This document shows, one piece after another, positions 27,509 to 36,169 of a stretch of 50,378 nt of DNA (position 1 is the first letter of the stretch; each line of letters opens with the position of its first letter). The notes under the pieces are model-generated. The model saw only the letters and a list, made by a program, of their open reading frames with translations, was not told the DNA's origin and searched no databases. Source of the DNA: Chloroflexota bacterium. Lineage in GTDB: Bacteria; Chloroflexota; Anaerolineae; DTLA01. The translations under genes and the position numbers were made by a program. The stretch is taken from positions 1 to 50,378 of the forward strand of contig JADBJK010000049.1 in assembly GCA_014874485.1 (NCBI GenBank), in the 5' to 3' direction.

Positions 27509-27584
27509 TGGAGCCACCCATCGGAATTGAACCGATAACCGGGCGCTTACGAAGCGCCTGCTCTGCCGATTGAGCTAGGGTGGC
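27509..27584 (-). tRNA. tRNA-Thr (anticodon CGT)
   Basis: The minus strand folds as a 76-nt cloverleaf including an encoded CCA end. The acceptor arms are GCCACCC and GGGTGGC, the T arm contains GGTTCAATTCC, and the anticodon stem GGCGC/GCGCC closes the 7-nt loop TTCGTAA, giving anticodon CGT, which reads ACG (Thr). Confidence 0.95.
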
Positions 27585-27663
27585 CCAGTGAGTTCGGCAC
27601 AACGACGGATGTCCTTTGCCAGTCCGCACCTTGCCGCGGTGCTTGAACGGTCGTCGCGGGGAC

Positions 27664-27692
27664 ATTATAGCAGGATTGCCCTGCGCTGACAA
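27664..27692 (-). promoter_or_regulatory. Promoter of the tRNA-Thr gene
   Basis: On the minus strand TTGTCA (27692-27687) and TATAAT (27669-27664) are 17 bp apart, with TGC before the -10 (extended). The start of transcription would be near 27657, about 73 nt before the mature tRNA end. Confidence 0.8.
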
Positions 27693-27809
27693 ATTCCGCT
27701 CCGATGCGGGTGCATTTCGGTTTGGGGGCAAGGCTGCTACAATGGGCAGCCTCTTTCGCCGCCTGGCGTAGGGCGGTGGGTCTGCTTGACCTCACCTAAC
27801 CCCTCCCAC

Positions 27810-27853
27810 ACCCTCCCCTTTCCTCTCCGCGGGCGGAGAGGAAAGGGGAGGGT
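27810..27853. repeat. Perfect 21-bp palindrome
   Basis: Arms at 27810-27830 and 27833-27853 are exact reverse complements (core CCTCCCCTTTCCTCTCCGC) with only GG between them. One arm is pyrimidine-only for most of its length. It looks like a dispersed REP-like element rather than a terminator, since no U-run follows on either strand. Confidence 0.75.
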
Positions 27854-27945
27854 CGGGGCGGGGATAGGCGAGGTAGTTTCCGCATGGAACGCCCCCCGTG
27901 GCGGTCTCCAACGGACTCCGGAAACGATACGGCGGCATGTTTGAC

Positions 27946-27974
27946 TTGCGCATTCCCCAAGGGCGTGCTATAAT
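27946..27974 (+). promoter_or_regulatory. Promoter of the nusA operon
   Basis: An extended -10, TGCTATAAT, has its TATAAT at 27969-27974. A weak -35 (TTGCGC, 27946-27951) is 17 bp upstream; the better TTGACT (27941) is too far away. The start would be near 27981, giving a leader of about 100 nt. Confidence 0.65.
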
Positions 27975-28000
27975 TGCGGGTGTTATTACGATCGCGTTGG

Positions 28001-28027
28001 AGAAAAGTGGGCGCCCCCCACTTTTCT
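28001..28027 (+). promoter_or_regulatory. Leader hairpin upstream of nusA
   Basis: AGAAAAGTGGG (28001-28011) and CCCACTTTTCT (28017-28027) form a perfect 11-bp stem with loop CGCCC, about 20 nt into the predicted transcript. Similar hairpins are known upstream of rimP-nusA operons and are thought to allow autoregulation by transcription termination. The short T-run inside the right arm is weak for a terminator. Confidence 0.6.
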
Positions 28028-28083
28028 TGTTGTGAGGCATTTGCGGCCGCGGGGCGGTCGCAGGAGGCAAAAGGGACGTATCT

Positions 28084-29658
28084 ATGAAGAGCGAGTTCAT
28101 TCAAGCCATCAATCAGGTATGCGCCGAGCGGAACCTGCCCAAGGACGTCGTCATTGAGGCCGTGGAGGACGCTCTGGTTTCCGCCTACAAGCGGAACTTC
28201 CGCGACTGCGGCAACGTGGTGGCCAAAATAGACAACCAGTCGGGCGAGGTCAAACTGTTCGCGGTCAGGGAAGTCGTGGACAGCGTTACCGATCCCGACA
28301 CCCAGATCGCTCTCAAGGACGCGCGACGCATCAATCCGGACGCCGCTGTGGGTACGACGGTGATGGTGGAGTGCAGCACGCCCAAGGACTTCGGCCGCAT
28401 TGCCGCACAGGCTGCCAAGCAGGTGATTCTCCAGCGCATCCGCGAGGCGGAACGCGACACGCTGTACCAGTCCTACGCCGACCGCGTGGGCGAGATGATC
28501 AATGCGGCGGTGCAGACGGCCGAGCCGGGGCTGGTAACCGTGAACCTGGGCAAGACCGAGGGGGTCATGCCGAGGAGCGAGATGATCCCCGGCGAGCGCT
28601 ACAGGCCGACCCAGCGCCTGCGGGTCGTCATCGTGGACGTGCAGCGGGGCACCCGCGGCCCGGAAATCATCGTGAGCCGTGCGCACCGCGACCTGCTCCG
28701 CCGCCTGCTGGAGATGGAGGTCCCGGAGATTCTCAACGGCGCGGTGGAGGTCAAGGCCATCGCGCGAGAGGCTGGGTCGCGCTCCAAGGTGGCCGTGGCG
28801 TCCAAGCAGCCACGCCTGGACCCCGTGGGGGCGTGCGTGGGCCAGCGCGGATACCGCATCCAGAACATCGTCAACGAACTGAACGGCGAGAAGATTGACG
28901 TGGTGGCGTGGAGCGCGGACGTGGCAACGTTCATCGCCAACGCGCTGAGCCCGGCCAAGCCCACCCAGGTCCTGCTGGACGAGGCCGCCGAGGGAGGCAA
29001 GACGGCCACCGTCATCGTGCCCGACAAGCAACTGTCGCTGGCCATCGGCAAGGAAGGGCAGAACGTGCGCCTGGCGGCCAAACTCACCGGCTGGCGCATT
29101 GACATCAAGAGCGAATCGGAGTGGGAGGAGGAGCAGCGCCACCCGAAGGAGAAGGCGTCCCCCATCTCCGAGGAGGACTTGCTCGCGAAGGCCGAGGCGA
29201 TTCTCCTGGGCAAGGCGGAACCGGCGGTTGCCGCGGCAGCCGAGGCGGTGGAAGCCGTCGCGGAGGAGCCCCAGGCCGCCGTGGAGCCTGAACCTGTGGC
29301 CGAGGCCGCGCCCGTGGCAGAAGCGCCTGCGGCCGAGCAGCCCGCCGTCGTGGAGGCCGCACCTGAGGTCGCAGCCGCGCCTGAGGCCGAGGCCGAAGCG
29401 CCCGAGGCCGCGGCGCAGCCCGAACCGGTCGCGGAAGCCCCGGCGGTAACGGGCTTGCCCATCCAGATTGAGGTGGACGAACTGGCCTTTGACGAGGAAG
29501 AGGGCGAGGCCGAAGAGGAGACCGGCAAGAAGGCGAAGAAGAAATTCAAGAAGGGACGCCAGGCCGTGCCCCCGGCGGGCGAAATCGGCCCGCGGCGCAA
29601 GCCCAAACCGGCCGGGCGGCGCCGGGATTGGGGCGAGGACTGGGAAGAGGAGTTCTAG
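28084..29658 (+). CDS. nusA: Transcription termination/antitermination factor NusA
   Basis: A 524-residue protein. Residues 1-130 are the NusA N-terminal RNA-polymerase-binding domain, about 135-200 the S1 domain ([19 protein letters not shown]), and 205-350 the two KH domains ([20 protein letters not shown] and [20 protein letters not shown]). The core ends near residue 360. The remaining 160 residues are low-complexity Ala/Glu/Pro/Val and end in a basic tail ([11 protein letters not shown], then GRRRDW). This tail is not part of normal NusA and is probably disordered. NusA controls pausing and termination and works with ribosomal antitermination. First gene of the operon. Confidence 0.97.
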   Translation: MKSEFIQAINQVCAERNLPKDVVIEAVEDALVSAYKRNFRDCGNVVAKIDNQSGEVKLFAVREVVDSVTDPDTQIALKDARRINPDAAVGTTVMVECSTPKDFGRIAAQAAKQVILQRIREAERDTLYQSYADRVGEMINAAVQTAEPGLVTVNLGKTEGVMPRSEMIPGERYRPTQRLRVVIVDVQRGTRGPEIIVSRAHRDLLRRLLEMEVPEILNGAVEVKAIAREAGSRSKVAVASKQPRLDPVGACVGQRGYRIQNIVNELNGEKIDVVAWSADVATFIANALSPAKPTQVLLDEAAEGGKTATVIVPDKQLSLAIGKEGQNVRLAAKLTGWRIDIKSESEWEEEQRHPKEKASPISEEDLLAKAEAILLGKAEPAVAAAAEAVEAVAEEPQAAVEPEPVAEAAPVAEAPAAEQPAVVEAAPEVAAAPEAEAEAPEAAAQPEPVAEAPAVTGLPIQIEVDELAFDEEEGEAEEETGKKAKKKFKKGRQAVPPAGEIGPRRKPKPAGRRRDWGEDWEEEF

Positions 29659-29687
29659 CGCCCTGCCACAGGGATTCTTGACGGTGT

Positions 29688-29862
29688 GTCATTGCGAGGG
29701 CGCGCAGCGCCCGAAGCAATCCCAGCAGACTGTCATTCTGAGGCGCGAAGCGCCGAAGAATCTCGTCGACCGAGATGCTTCGCTTCGCTCAGCATGACAG
29801 ATGGAGTGTGAGATTGCTTCGCTTCGCTCGCAATGACAACAGGGAAGTTTCGCTGTGGTCAA
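29688..29862. repeat. MITE-like palindromic repeat inside the nusA-ylxR gap
   Basis: The core, 29688-29837, is bounded by perfect 11-bp inverted ends GTCATTGCGAG and CTCGCAATGAC and is built of several hairpin modules (GCGCGAAGCGC, CTTCGCTTCGCTC). Beyond it, 29846-29861 (TTTCGCTGTGGTCAAGT) is the reverse complement of the flank at 50108-50123, so the full unit extends to about 29862. No clear target duplication is seen. It splits the otherwise compact nusA and ylxR genes without breaking either. Confidence 0.8.
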
Positions 29863-29888
29863 GTGCTAGTGCCCGACGCGGATGGACT

Positions 29889-30197
29889 ATGCGACGCAAA
29901 CATGTTCCGCAGCGCACCTGTGTTGGGTGCGGGGAAACGCGAAGCAAACGGGAACTGACGCGCATCGTGCGAATGCCCGACGGCACCGTGGACATAGACC
30001 CCACGGGCAAGAAGCCCGGGCGTGGGGCCTATCTCTGCAAGCGGGTGCGGTGCTGGCAGCAGGCCCTGGCCAAAGGGGCCATCAACCGCGCGCTGGGCGT
30101 CGCCATCAGCGACGACGTGAAGGCAAGGCTGCAGGATCAGTTGCATCTCCTACAATTGGAGGAGAGCCTTTCCGGTGATGAGGAGCCGGAGCCATGA
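29889..30197 (+). CDS. ylxR: YlxR family RNA-binding protein
   Basis: A 102-residue protein starting at the ATG at 29889; the upstream open frame is repeat sequence and is not used. It has the YlxR fold pattern: RTCVGCGETRSKRELTRIVR (CxxC-like start), then GTVDIDPTGKKPGRGAYLC, and a C-terminal helix. YlxR (DUF448) is a small protein, probably RNA- or nucleoid-binding, encoded between nusA and infB in many bacteria. Only a weak ribosome binding site is visible, perhaps because the repeat element took over the upstream sequence. Confidence 0.9.
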   Translation: MRRKHVPQRTCVGCGETRSKRELTRIVRMPDGTVDIDPTGKKPGRGAYLCKRVRCWQQALAKGAINRALGVAISDDVKARLQDQLHLLQLEESLSGDEEPEP

Positions 30198-30219
30198 CGG
30201 GAATCCGCTGTGATTCCCG
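30198..30219 (+). other. Hairpin directly after ylxR
   Basis: CGGGAATC (30198-30205) and GATTCCCG (30212-30219) form a perfect 8-bp stem with a 6-nt loop right after the ylxR stop. There is no U-run, so it is more likely an mRNA end-stabilising or leader structure than a full terminator. Confidence 0.5.
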
Positions 30220-30324
30220 CAAGTGGGAAGCGGATATTCGCGATTCTGGGAGCAGGTACCGTTGAGGGGTGTCATGAACCACTGATGTAACCTGTGTGCA
30301 TCGGCGCACCCTATAAGTGGAATC

Positions 30325-30406
30325 AACCCTGCTCCTTTCGCCGCCGCGTGCTGCGCAGGCGGTGGACACATTTGTGGTCATTGGGCGAAGCGAGCAGGGT
30401 TTTTCT
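30325..30406 (+). promoter_or_regulatory. Attenuator-like structure in the infB leader
   Basis: AACCCTGCTC (30325-30334) pairs perfectly with GAGCAGGGTT (30392-30401), and inside it TTCGCC (30337-30342) pairs with GGCGAA (30384-30389). The right arm runs into TTTCT, like an intrinsic terminator. A competing inner stem CCGCC (30341-30345) with GGCGG (30358-30362) shares two bases with the long stem. The structure ends about 65 nt before the infB start, which suggests a decision between termination and read-through into infB. Confidence 0.55.
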
Positions 30407-30472
30407 ATGTCTCGGCCCGCCGGGTTTCTCGGCGATGCGCGGCAGGGCGGGCCGAATGAGGAGGGGATGGAT

Positions 30473-32407
30473 ATGGCAAAGGACAGGAGCAAGAACGCAA
30501 CTCGGAAGGGCGGCAACGGGCCGACACCGGCTACCAAGCCGCAGGGCGCGCAAGCCCGAAGGGCATCTGGCCCTGCGGGCGGGGGCGGCTCCGCGCCAGG
30601 CGCTGGGGCGAATGGGCAGTCGGCGGCTCCCGCTGCGCCCTCCGTGATTGAATTGCCCAGCAGCCTGACGGTGCGCGACTTGGGCCACGCGCTGGGCGTT
30701 AGCCCGATTGATGTCATGAAAAAACTCATCGGGTTCGGCATCATGGCGAACATCAACGAACTGATTGACTACGACACGGCGGCCATCGTTGCGGCCGAAA
30801 TGGGCTTTGAGACCCGCGAGCAGAAGGCCGAGGAGGAAGAGGCCCCGAAGGTCGCGCCCACTCAGTTGCCCAGTTGGCGGGACGTGCAGGACGAGCGGCC
30901 CGAGAACCTGCGGCCGCGTCCGCCGGTCGTTACCGTCATGGGCCACGTGGACCACGGCAAGACCTCGCTGCTGGATGCCATCCGCAACACCAACGTGGTG
31001 GAGGGCGAGGCGGGCGGCATCACCCAGCACATCGGCGCGTACCAGGTGGAACTCCAGGGGAAGAAGATCACCTTCCTGGACACGCCGGGCCACGAGGCGT
31101 TCACGGCCATGCGCGCCCGCGGTGCCCAGGCCACCGACATCGTCGTGCTGGTGGTGGCGGCGGATGATGGCGTGCAGCCCCAGACCAAGGAGGCCATCGC
31201 CCACGCCAGGGCCGCGCAGGTTCCCATCATCGTCGCGCTCAACAAGATTGACAAGCCCGAGGCGAATCCGGAGGTGGTCAAGCGGCAACTGGCCGACCTG
31301 GGCCTGCTGGTGGAGGAATGGGGTGGCAATGTCATCTGCGTCCCCGTGTCGGCCAAGAAGCGGCTCAACATAGAGGAACTCCTGGAGAACATCCTGCTGG
31401 TGGCCGAGGTGGCCGAGTTGAAGGCGAACCCGTTCCGTCCGGCGACGGGCGTCGTGGTGGAGAGCCGCCTGGACAAGACGCGGGGGCCGGTGGCGACGCT
31501 CCTGGTGCAGCGCGGCACGCTCCACGTGGGCGACAACCTGGTCATCGGCGAGATCGCCGGGCGGGTCCGCGCCATGTTTGACGACAAGGGGCGGCCCGTG
31601 TCCGAGGCCACGCCGTCCACGCCCGTCATGATCCTCGGCCTGAGCGACGTTCCGAAGGCAGGCGACCTGTTTGAGGTCGTGGAGGACGAGCGCACGGCGA
31701 AGGCCATCGCCGCCGAGCGTGCCCAGCAGCGCCAGCAGGCGGCTGCCGTTCGCCCCGCCCGCGTAACGCTGGAGGAGGTCTTCGCCCGCATGCAGGAGGG
31801 CAAAGCCAAGGAACTCAACATCATCCTCAAGGCCGACGTGCAGGGGTCGCTGGAACCGATAGAGTCCTCGCTCCAGAAACTGGGCACCGAGGACCTGAAA
31901 GTGAAGATTCTCCACAGCGCCATCGGGAACATCGGCGAATCGGACGTGATGCTGGCGTCGGCGTCGTCGGCCATCGTCATCGGGTTCAACGTGTCGGTGG
32001 ACGCGGCGGCCCGCGCCCTGGCCGAGCAGGAAGGCGTGGACATCCGCCTGTACAACGTCATCTACCAACTGGTGGAGGACGTGGAGAAGGCGCTGTCGGG
32101 CATGCTGGAGCCCACGTACAAGGAAGTGGTTACCGGGCACGCCGAGGTGCGCGCCGTGTTCTCCATCTCCAAGCGGGGCAAGGTGGCGGGTTGCTACATG
32201 ACCGACGGCCAGGTTACGCGGGCGTCGTCGGTGCGGGTGATTCGCGGCGGTCAGGTGCTGTTTGACGGCAAGATCGCCTCGCTCAAGCGGTTCACCGAGG
32301 ACGTGAAGGAAGTCAACGCCGGGTTTGAGTTCGGCATCGGCCTGGAGAAGTACGACGACTTCCAGGTGGGCGACACCCTGGAGTTCTACAAGCAGGAGCG
32401 GGTGTAG
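30473..32407 (+). CDS. infB: Translation initiation factor IF-2
   Basis: A 644-residue protein. The start is the ATG at 30473, placed 8 nt after AGGAGG; the open frame extends upstream through the leader but is not used. After a short linker rich in Lys, Gly and Ala come IF2-N ([20 protein letters not shown]), then the GTPase domain with [22 protein letters not shown] and NKID, then domains II-IV. IF-2 places initiator tRNA on the 30S subunit and promotes subunit joining with GTP. The length is that of a short IF-2 form. Confidence 0.97.
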   Translation: MAKDRSKNATRKGGNGPTPATKPQGAQARRASGPAGGGGSAPGAGANGQSAAPAAPSVIELPSSLTVRDLGHALGVSPIDVMKKLIGFGIMANINELIDYDTAAIVAAEMGFETREQKAEEEEAPKVAPTQLPSWRDVQDERPENLRPRPPVVTVMGHVDHGKTSLLDAIRNTNVVEGEAGGITQHIGAYQVELQGKKITFLDTPGHEAFTAMRARGAQATDIVVLVVAADDGVQPQTKEAIAHARAAQVPIIVALNKIDKPEANPEVVKRQLADLGLLVEEWGGNVICVPVSAKKRLNIEELLENILLVAEVAELKANPFRPATGVVVESRLDKTRGPVATLLVQRGTLHVGDNLVIGEIAGRVRAMFDDKGRPVSEATPSTPVMILGLSDVPKAGDLFEVVEDERTAKAIAAERAQQRQQAAAVRPARVTLEEVFARMQEGKAKELNIILKADVQGSLEPIESSLQKLGTEDLKVKILHSAIGNIGESDVMLASASSAIVIGFNVSVDAAARALAEQEGVDIRLYNVIYQLVEDVEKALSGMLEPTYKEVVTGHAEVRAVFSISKRGKVAGCYMTDGQVTRASSVRVIRGGQVLFDGKIASLKRFTEDVKEVNAGFEFGIGLEKYDDFQVGDTLEFYKQERV

Positions 32408-32435
32408 GCGTTCGTCCGCCCAAGAGAGGTGAAAC

Positions 32436-32804
32436 ATGACATCGTCCAGACGACAGCGGCGTGTTGCCGAGTTGATCAAAGAGGAAATGGGCGATCTGCT
32501 GGGCCGCCGCGCCCACGACCCGCGCCTGCACTGGGTTACCGTTACCGACGTGCAGGTTACGCCAGACCTGGCCATCGCGCGCGTGTACTACGCCGTGATC
32601 GGCGAGGAGGCGGAGCGCGAACAAGCCCGCGAAGGGCTGGAACACGCGCGGGGCTACCTGCGGCGCGAACTGGCGGCGCGACTCCAGTTGCGCATCGTGC
32701 CCCAGTTGGAGTTCTTCTGGGATGAGGCGCTGGAATACGGCCGCCACATAGACGCGCTCATAGACCGCATTCACGAGGAAGACGACGAAGATGCCGACGC
32801 CTGA
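32436..32804 (+). CDS. rbfA: 30S ribosome-binding factor A
   Basis: A 122-residue protein with the RbfA KH-like fold: RRQRRVAELIKEEMGDLL, DPRLHWVTVTDVQVTPDL, ARVYYAVIG, and RIVPQLEFFWDEALEYGRHID near the end. RbfA helps mature the 5' end region of 16S rRNA in the small subunit. It follows infB as usual and overlaps the next gene by 14 bp. Confidence 0.95.
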   Translation: MTSSRRQRRVAELIKEEMGDLLGRRAHDPRLHWVTVTDVQVTPDLAIARVYYAVIGEEAEREQAREGLEHARGYLRRELAARLQLRIVPQLEFFWDEALEYGRHIDALIDRIHEEDDEDADA

Positions 32805-33756
32805 GCAAATGGTCCTAGGGGCCAACCGCATTCTCGTGCTGTGCCACACGTCGCCCGACGGCGATGGCATCGGCGCGCTGGCGGCGATGGGGCACATCCT
32901 GCGGGCGCTGGGTAAGCAGGCCACGCTGGCATGCGCCGACCCCGTGCCCAGGGAGTACCGCTTCATGCCGGGCACCGACGCCATCGTGCAGCGCCCCGAA
33001 GGCGAGTTTGACCTGGTCATCAGCCTGGACTCCAGCGACTTGCCGCGCCTGGGCGAAGCCTACGACGCCGCCAAACTCGCCCATGTGCCCCTTCTGAACA
33101 TAGACCACCACATCACCAACCTGAACTTCGGCACGGTGAACTGGGTGGAGCCGAACTCGGCGTCCACCTGCCAACTGGTGCTGCGCCTGGCCGATGGGCT
33201 GGGCGTGGAGATTACGCCCGAAATCGCCACATGCTTGCTCAGCGGCATCGTGATGGACACGCGGGGGTTCACCACGCCGAACACGGACCTGGCGGCGCTC
33301 CGCGCGGCCGAGCGTCTCGTGGCCGCGGGCGCCAACATCTCGGACATCGCCCGCAAACTCCTGGTGCAGCGGCCGTTTTCCATGACAAAACTGTGGGGCG
33401 ACGTGCTGGCGCAGGCGCACCTGGAAGACGGCGTCGTGTGGGCGTCCCTGCCTGCGTCCCTGATGGCTCAGTCCGATGCGTCGGCCAACGGGTTGAGCGG
33501 GCTGGTGGCCTTCCTCGCGGGCGTTGAGGAGGCGCGGGTCGCCGTCCTGTTCCGCGAGCGCAACGACGGGCGCGTGGAGGTCAGCCTGCGCTCGGTTCCG
33601 GGCGTGGATGTGTCGGGCGTCGCGCTGGCGATGGGCGGCGGCGGGCACCCCCAGGCGGCGGGGTTCACGCTGGCCGAGCCGCTGGCCGACGTGGAGGCCA
33701 AGACGCTGGCCGCCGTCCGCGCGCTGCTGAAGGGGAGCGGGCAAGCCGATGGATAG
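32791..33756 (+). CDS. nrnA: DHH-family phosphoesterase (NrnA-like nanoRNase/pAp phosphatase)
   Basis: A 321-residue DHH/DHHA1 protein. Metal motifs are CHTSPDGDGIGA, SLDSSD and NIDHHITN; the C-terminal DHHA1 motif is MGGGGHPQAAGF. NrnA degrades 2-5-nt RNAs and removes the 3' phosphate from pAp. The gene often lies between rbfA and truB. It overlaps rbfA by 14 bp and truB by 8 bp, so translation is probably coupled. Confidence 0.92.
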   Translation: MPTPEQMVLGANRILVLCHTSPDGDGIGALAAMGHILRALGKQATLACADPVPREYRFMPGTDAIVQRPEGEFDLVISLDSSDLPRLGEAYDAAKLAHVPLLNIDHHITNLNFGTVNWVEPNSASTCQLVLRLADGLGVEITPEIATCLLSGIVMDTRGFTTPNTDLAALRAAERLVAAGANISDIARKLLVQRPFSMTKLWGDVLAQAHLEDGVVWASLPASLMAQSDASANGLSGLVAFLAGVEEARVAVLFRERNDGRVEVSLRSVPGVDVSGVALAMGGGGHPQAAGFTLAEPLADVEAKTLAAVRALLKGSGQADG

Positions 33757-34696
33757 GGCGGCCGGGTGCGGTGCTTGCGGCGGGGCGTCGTGCGGAGCGT
33801 CCGACGGGCCGCCGTCGGGCATCCTGAACGTGGACAAGCCTGCCGGGATGACCTCGCATGACGTGGTGAACGCCGTGCGGAAGATCGCCGGGACGCGGCG
33901 AGTCGGGCATGCGGGGACGCTGGACCCCATGGCCACGGGCGTCCTGCTCATCTGCGTGGGGCAGGCGACGCGAATTGCCGAGTACGTGATGCAATCGGCC
34001 AAGACCTACATCGCGGAGGTGCGGTTCGGCCAAGCCACAACCACCTACGACGCCGAGGGCGACGTGGTGGGCGAATACCCCACCGCGCACCTGACCGCCG
34101 AGGGGCTGAAGGCGGCCCTGGCAGGGTTCGTGGGGCCTATCCGCCAGCGCGCGCCCGCGTTCTCGGCGGTCAAGCAGGGCGGGGAGCCGCTGTACCGCCG
34201 CGCGCGTCGGGGCGAGTCGGTGGAGCCGCCCGTGCGCGAGGTGCACATCTACCGCGCCGAGATGGTGCGGTGGGAGCCACCCGTCGCCACCGTGGAGGTG
34301 GAATGCAGCCCGGGCACCTACATCCGCTCGCTGGCCCACGACTGGGGGCAACTCGTCGGCAGCGGCGCGCACCTGACATCGCTCCGACGGGTGAGGTCGG
34401 GGCGGTTCTCGGTGGAGGACGCCGTCCCGCTGGCCCGCTTGCAGGAGGCAGCGGCAGACGGCGACTGGGAGCGGTTCCTGATTCCCATGGACGAGGCGCT
34501 TTTGGACATGCCGGCGCTCATCCTGACCGCAGAACAGGCCCAGGCGCTGGAGCACGGCCAGCCTGTGGAAGCCGCTCCGGGCGCGGGCGGCCAACTGGCG
34601 CGGGCCTACACGTTGGCAGGTGATTTTGTGGCCCTTGTCTGCTATAATGAAGCCCAGGGGCGGTGGCTTCCTGCGAAGGTCTTCCGCACGCGGTAG
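33749..34696 (+). CDS. truB: tRNA pseudouridine(55) synthase
   Basis: A 315-residue protein. The catalytic Asp is in HAGTLDPMATG; other motifs are GILNVDKPAGMTSHDVV, RQRAPAFSAVKQGGEPLY and SPGTYIRSLAHD, followed by a C-terminal PUA-like region. TruB makes pseudouridine 55 in the T arm of tRNAs. The first 23 residues are an unusual Cys/Gly-rich stretch (CGACGGASCG) ahead of the normal TruB start; an alternative downstream start would remove it. Confidence 0.95.
   Translation: MDRAAGCGACGGASCGASDGPPSGILNVDKPAGMTSHDVVNAVRKIAGTRRVGHAGTLDPMATGVLLICVGQATRIAEYVMQSAKTYIAEVRFGQATTTYDAEGDVVGEYPTAHLTAEGLKAALAGFVGPIRQRAPAFSAVKQGGEPLYRRARRGESVEPPVREVHIYRAEMVRWEPPVATVEVECSPGTYIRSLAHDWGQLVGSGAHLTSLRRVRSGRFSVEDAVPLARLQEAAADGDWERFLIPMDEALLDMPALILTAEQAQALEHGQPVEAAPGAGGQLARAYTLAGDFVALVCYNEAQGRWLPAKVFRTR
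34643..34648 (+). promoter_or_regulatory. Extended -10 promoter inside the end of truB
   Basis: TGCTATAAT near the 3' end of truB could start a transcript near 34655 for ribF and the genes after it. No clear -35 at the right distance is seen, but the same TGC-TATAAT form recurs before nusA, tRNA-Thr, ftsK and the lipoprotein gene. Confidence 0.45.
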
Positions 34697-34744
34697 CCGC
34701 CCAAGACTCTCGCATCTCAATCCCGAGGCAAGGTTCGCAGGACA

Positions 34745-35689
34745 ATGCTGCTGATTGACAACTGGGAACAGGCGAATCTGGACAGGGATACCGTCGCCAC
34801 CATCGGCGCGTTTGACGGGGTACATCGCGGGCACCAGCACTTGATTCGCGGCCTCATCGCCAGGGCCAGGGAGACCGAGCGGCTGTCCATGGTGATCACG
34901 TTCCACCCGCACCCTGTGGCCGTCCTTCGCCCGGACCTGGAGATACGCTACCTGACGACGCCGGGCGAGAAGGCGGTGCTGATGGAGCAGTTGTCGCTGG
35001 ACATTCTGGCGATTCTGCCGTTTGACGCGCAGATGGCGCAGATGCCGGCGGCGGATTTCACCCGCGCGCTGGTGCAGCACCTGCACATGCGCGAGTTGTG
35101 GGTGGGGCCGGACTTCGCGCTGGGGCGCAACCGCGAGGGGGATTTCGCCGCCCTAACGGCACTGGGCGCGGAACTGGGCTTTGCCGTGCGGAAAGTGGAG
35201 CCGTTTGTCCTGGACGGGGAGGTGGTGAGCAGCACGCGGATTCGGACGCTGCTGGCCCAGGGCGACGTGCGCACGGCCACGCGCCTGCTGGGGCGATACC
35301 CCACGGTGGCGGGCGAGGTGGTGCACGGGGCGCGCCGCGGGCACGCGCTGGGCTACCCGACCGCCAACCTGGAGGTCCGCCAGGAGCGGGCCGTCCCCGC
35401 CGATGGCGTGTACGCCGTGTTCGCCGTGCTCGGCCCCGAACGGTATTTCGGCGTCGCCAACATCGGCGTGCGGCCCAGTTTTGACAACGGCGCGCGCACG
35501 GTGGAAACTTTCATCTTGGACTTTGACCAGGACATCTACGGGTGCGACCTGGTGGTGGAATTCGTGGAGCGCCTGCGACCCGAACAGCGCTTCGCCAGCA
35601 TCACCGACTTGGTGAGGCAAATCGGCCGCGACGTGGAGGCGGCCCGCCGCATCCTGGAAGACGAGGCGAGGAATCGGCAAAACCCATGA
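34745..35689 (+). CDS. ribF: Bifunctional riboflavin kinase/FAD synthetase
   Basis: A 314-residue protein with an N-terminal FMN adenylyltransferase domain (TIGAFDGVHRGHQHLI, FHPHP, ELWVGPDFALGRNREG, STRIRTLL) and a C-terminal riboflavin kinase domain (GYPTANLEV, GVYAVFAV, NIGVRPSFDNG, VETFILDFDQDIYG). It converts riboflavin to FMN and then FAD. The truB-ribF order is common in bacteria. Its stop overlaps the archease ATG by 4 bp. Confidence 0.96.
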   Translation: MLLIDNWEQANLDRDTVATIGAFDGVHRGHQHLIRGLIARARETERLSMVITFHPHPVAVLRPDLEIRYLTTPGEKAVLMEQLSLDILAILPFDAQMAQMPAADFTRALVQHLHMRELWVGPDFALGRNREGDFAALTALGAELGFAVRKVEPFVLDGEVVSSTRIRTLLAQGDVRTATRLLGRYPTVAGEVVHGARRGHALGYPTANLEVRQERAVPADGVYAVFAVLGPERYFGVANIGVRPSFDNGARTVETFILDFDQDIYGCDLVVEFVERLRPEQRFASITDLVRQIGRDVEAARRILEDEARNRQNP

Positions 35690-36102
35690 GCGCGATGTCC
35701 TGCTTCTTCCGCGAATTGGAGCACACGGCAGACTTGGCCATTGAGGTGTGGGGCGAGGACTTCGCGAGCCTGCTGGCCCACGCCGCCGAGGCGGTGTTCG
35801 TCCTGGAGGGCCTGCCCGAAGCGGGCGGCGAGCGGGTCGTGCACGAAGTTACGGTTCATGCGCCCGACCGCGAGACGCTGCTGGTGGACTGGCTCAACGA
35901 GTTGCTGTTCCTGTCCGAGACGCTGGGCGAGATGTACACCGCGTTCACCGTGCGGCTCACGGGAGACTCGGCGCTGGCCGCGACGGTGGAAGGGCACAGG
36001 GGGCATCCCACCAAACGGCGCATCAAGGCGGCCACGTTCTACGACCTGCGCGTCGCCTGCGACGAGGGTCGCTGCGTGGCCCGCGTCGTGTTTGACGTGT
36101 GA
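35686..36102 (+). CDS. Archease family protein
   Basis: A 138-residue archease starting at the ATG at 35686, which overlaps the ribF stop (ATGA). Typical motifs are FFRELEHTADLAIEVWGEDFASLLAHAA, DRETLLVDWLNELLFLSE, and HPTKRRIKAATFYDLRV. Archease activates the RtcB RNA ligase in tRNA splicing and RNA repair. No rtcB gene is in the window, so the partner, if any, is elsewhere. Placement inside the ribosome/tRNA operon is in line with an RNA role. Confidence 0.9.
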   Translation: MSAMSCFFRELEHTADLAIEVWGEDFASLLAHAAEAVFVLEGLPEAGGERVVHEVTVHAPDRETLLVDWLNELLFLSETLGEMYTAFTVRLTGDSALAATVEGHRGHPTKRRIKAATFYDLRVACDEGRCVARVVFDV

Positions 36103-36169
36103 GGTCTGGTTGGAACGCAGTATCCAGCGTTCGCACGCGACGAGGGCGTGCGAGAAAAGGAGGGGCGAA

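Larger units (their letters stand above)
27585..28083. other. 499-bp divergent intergenic region between tRNA-Thr and nusA
   Basis: No protein gene is credible here. It holds the minus-strand tRNA promoter, a perfect 21-bp palindrome (27810-27853), the plus-strand nusA promoter and a leader hairpin. A further TGCTACAAT at 27735-27743 on the plus strand could be an additional start site. rimP, which usually precedes nusA, is absent. Confidence 0.8.
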
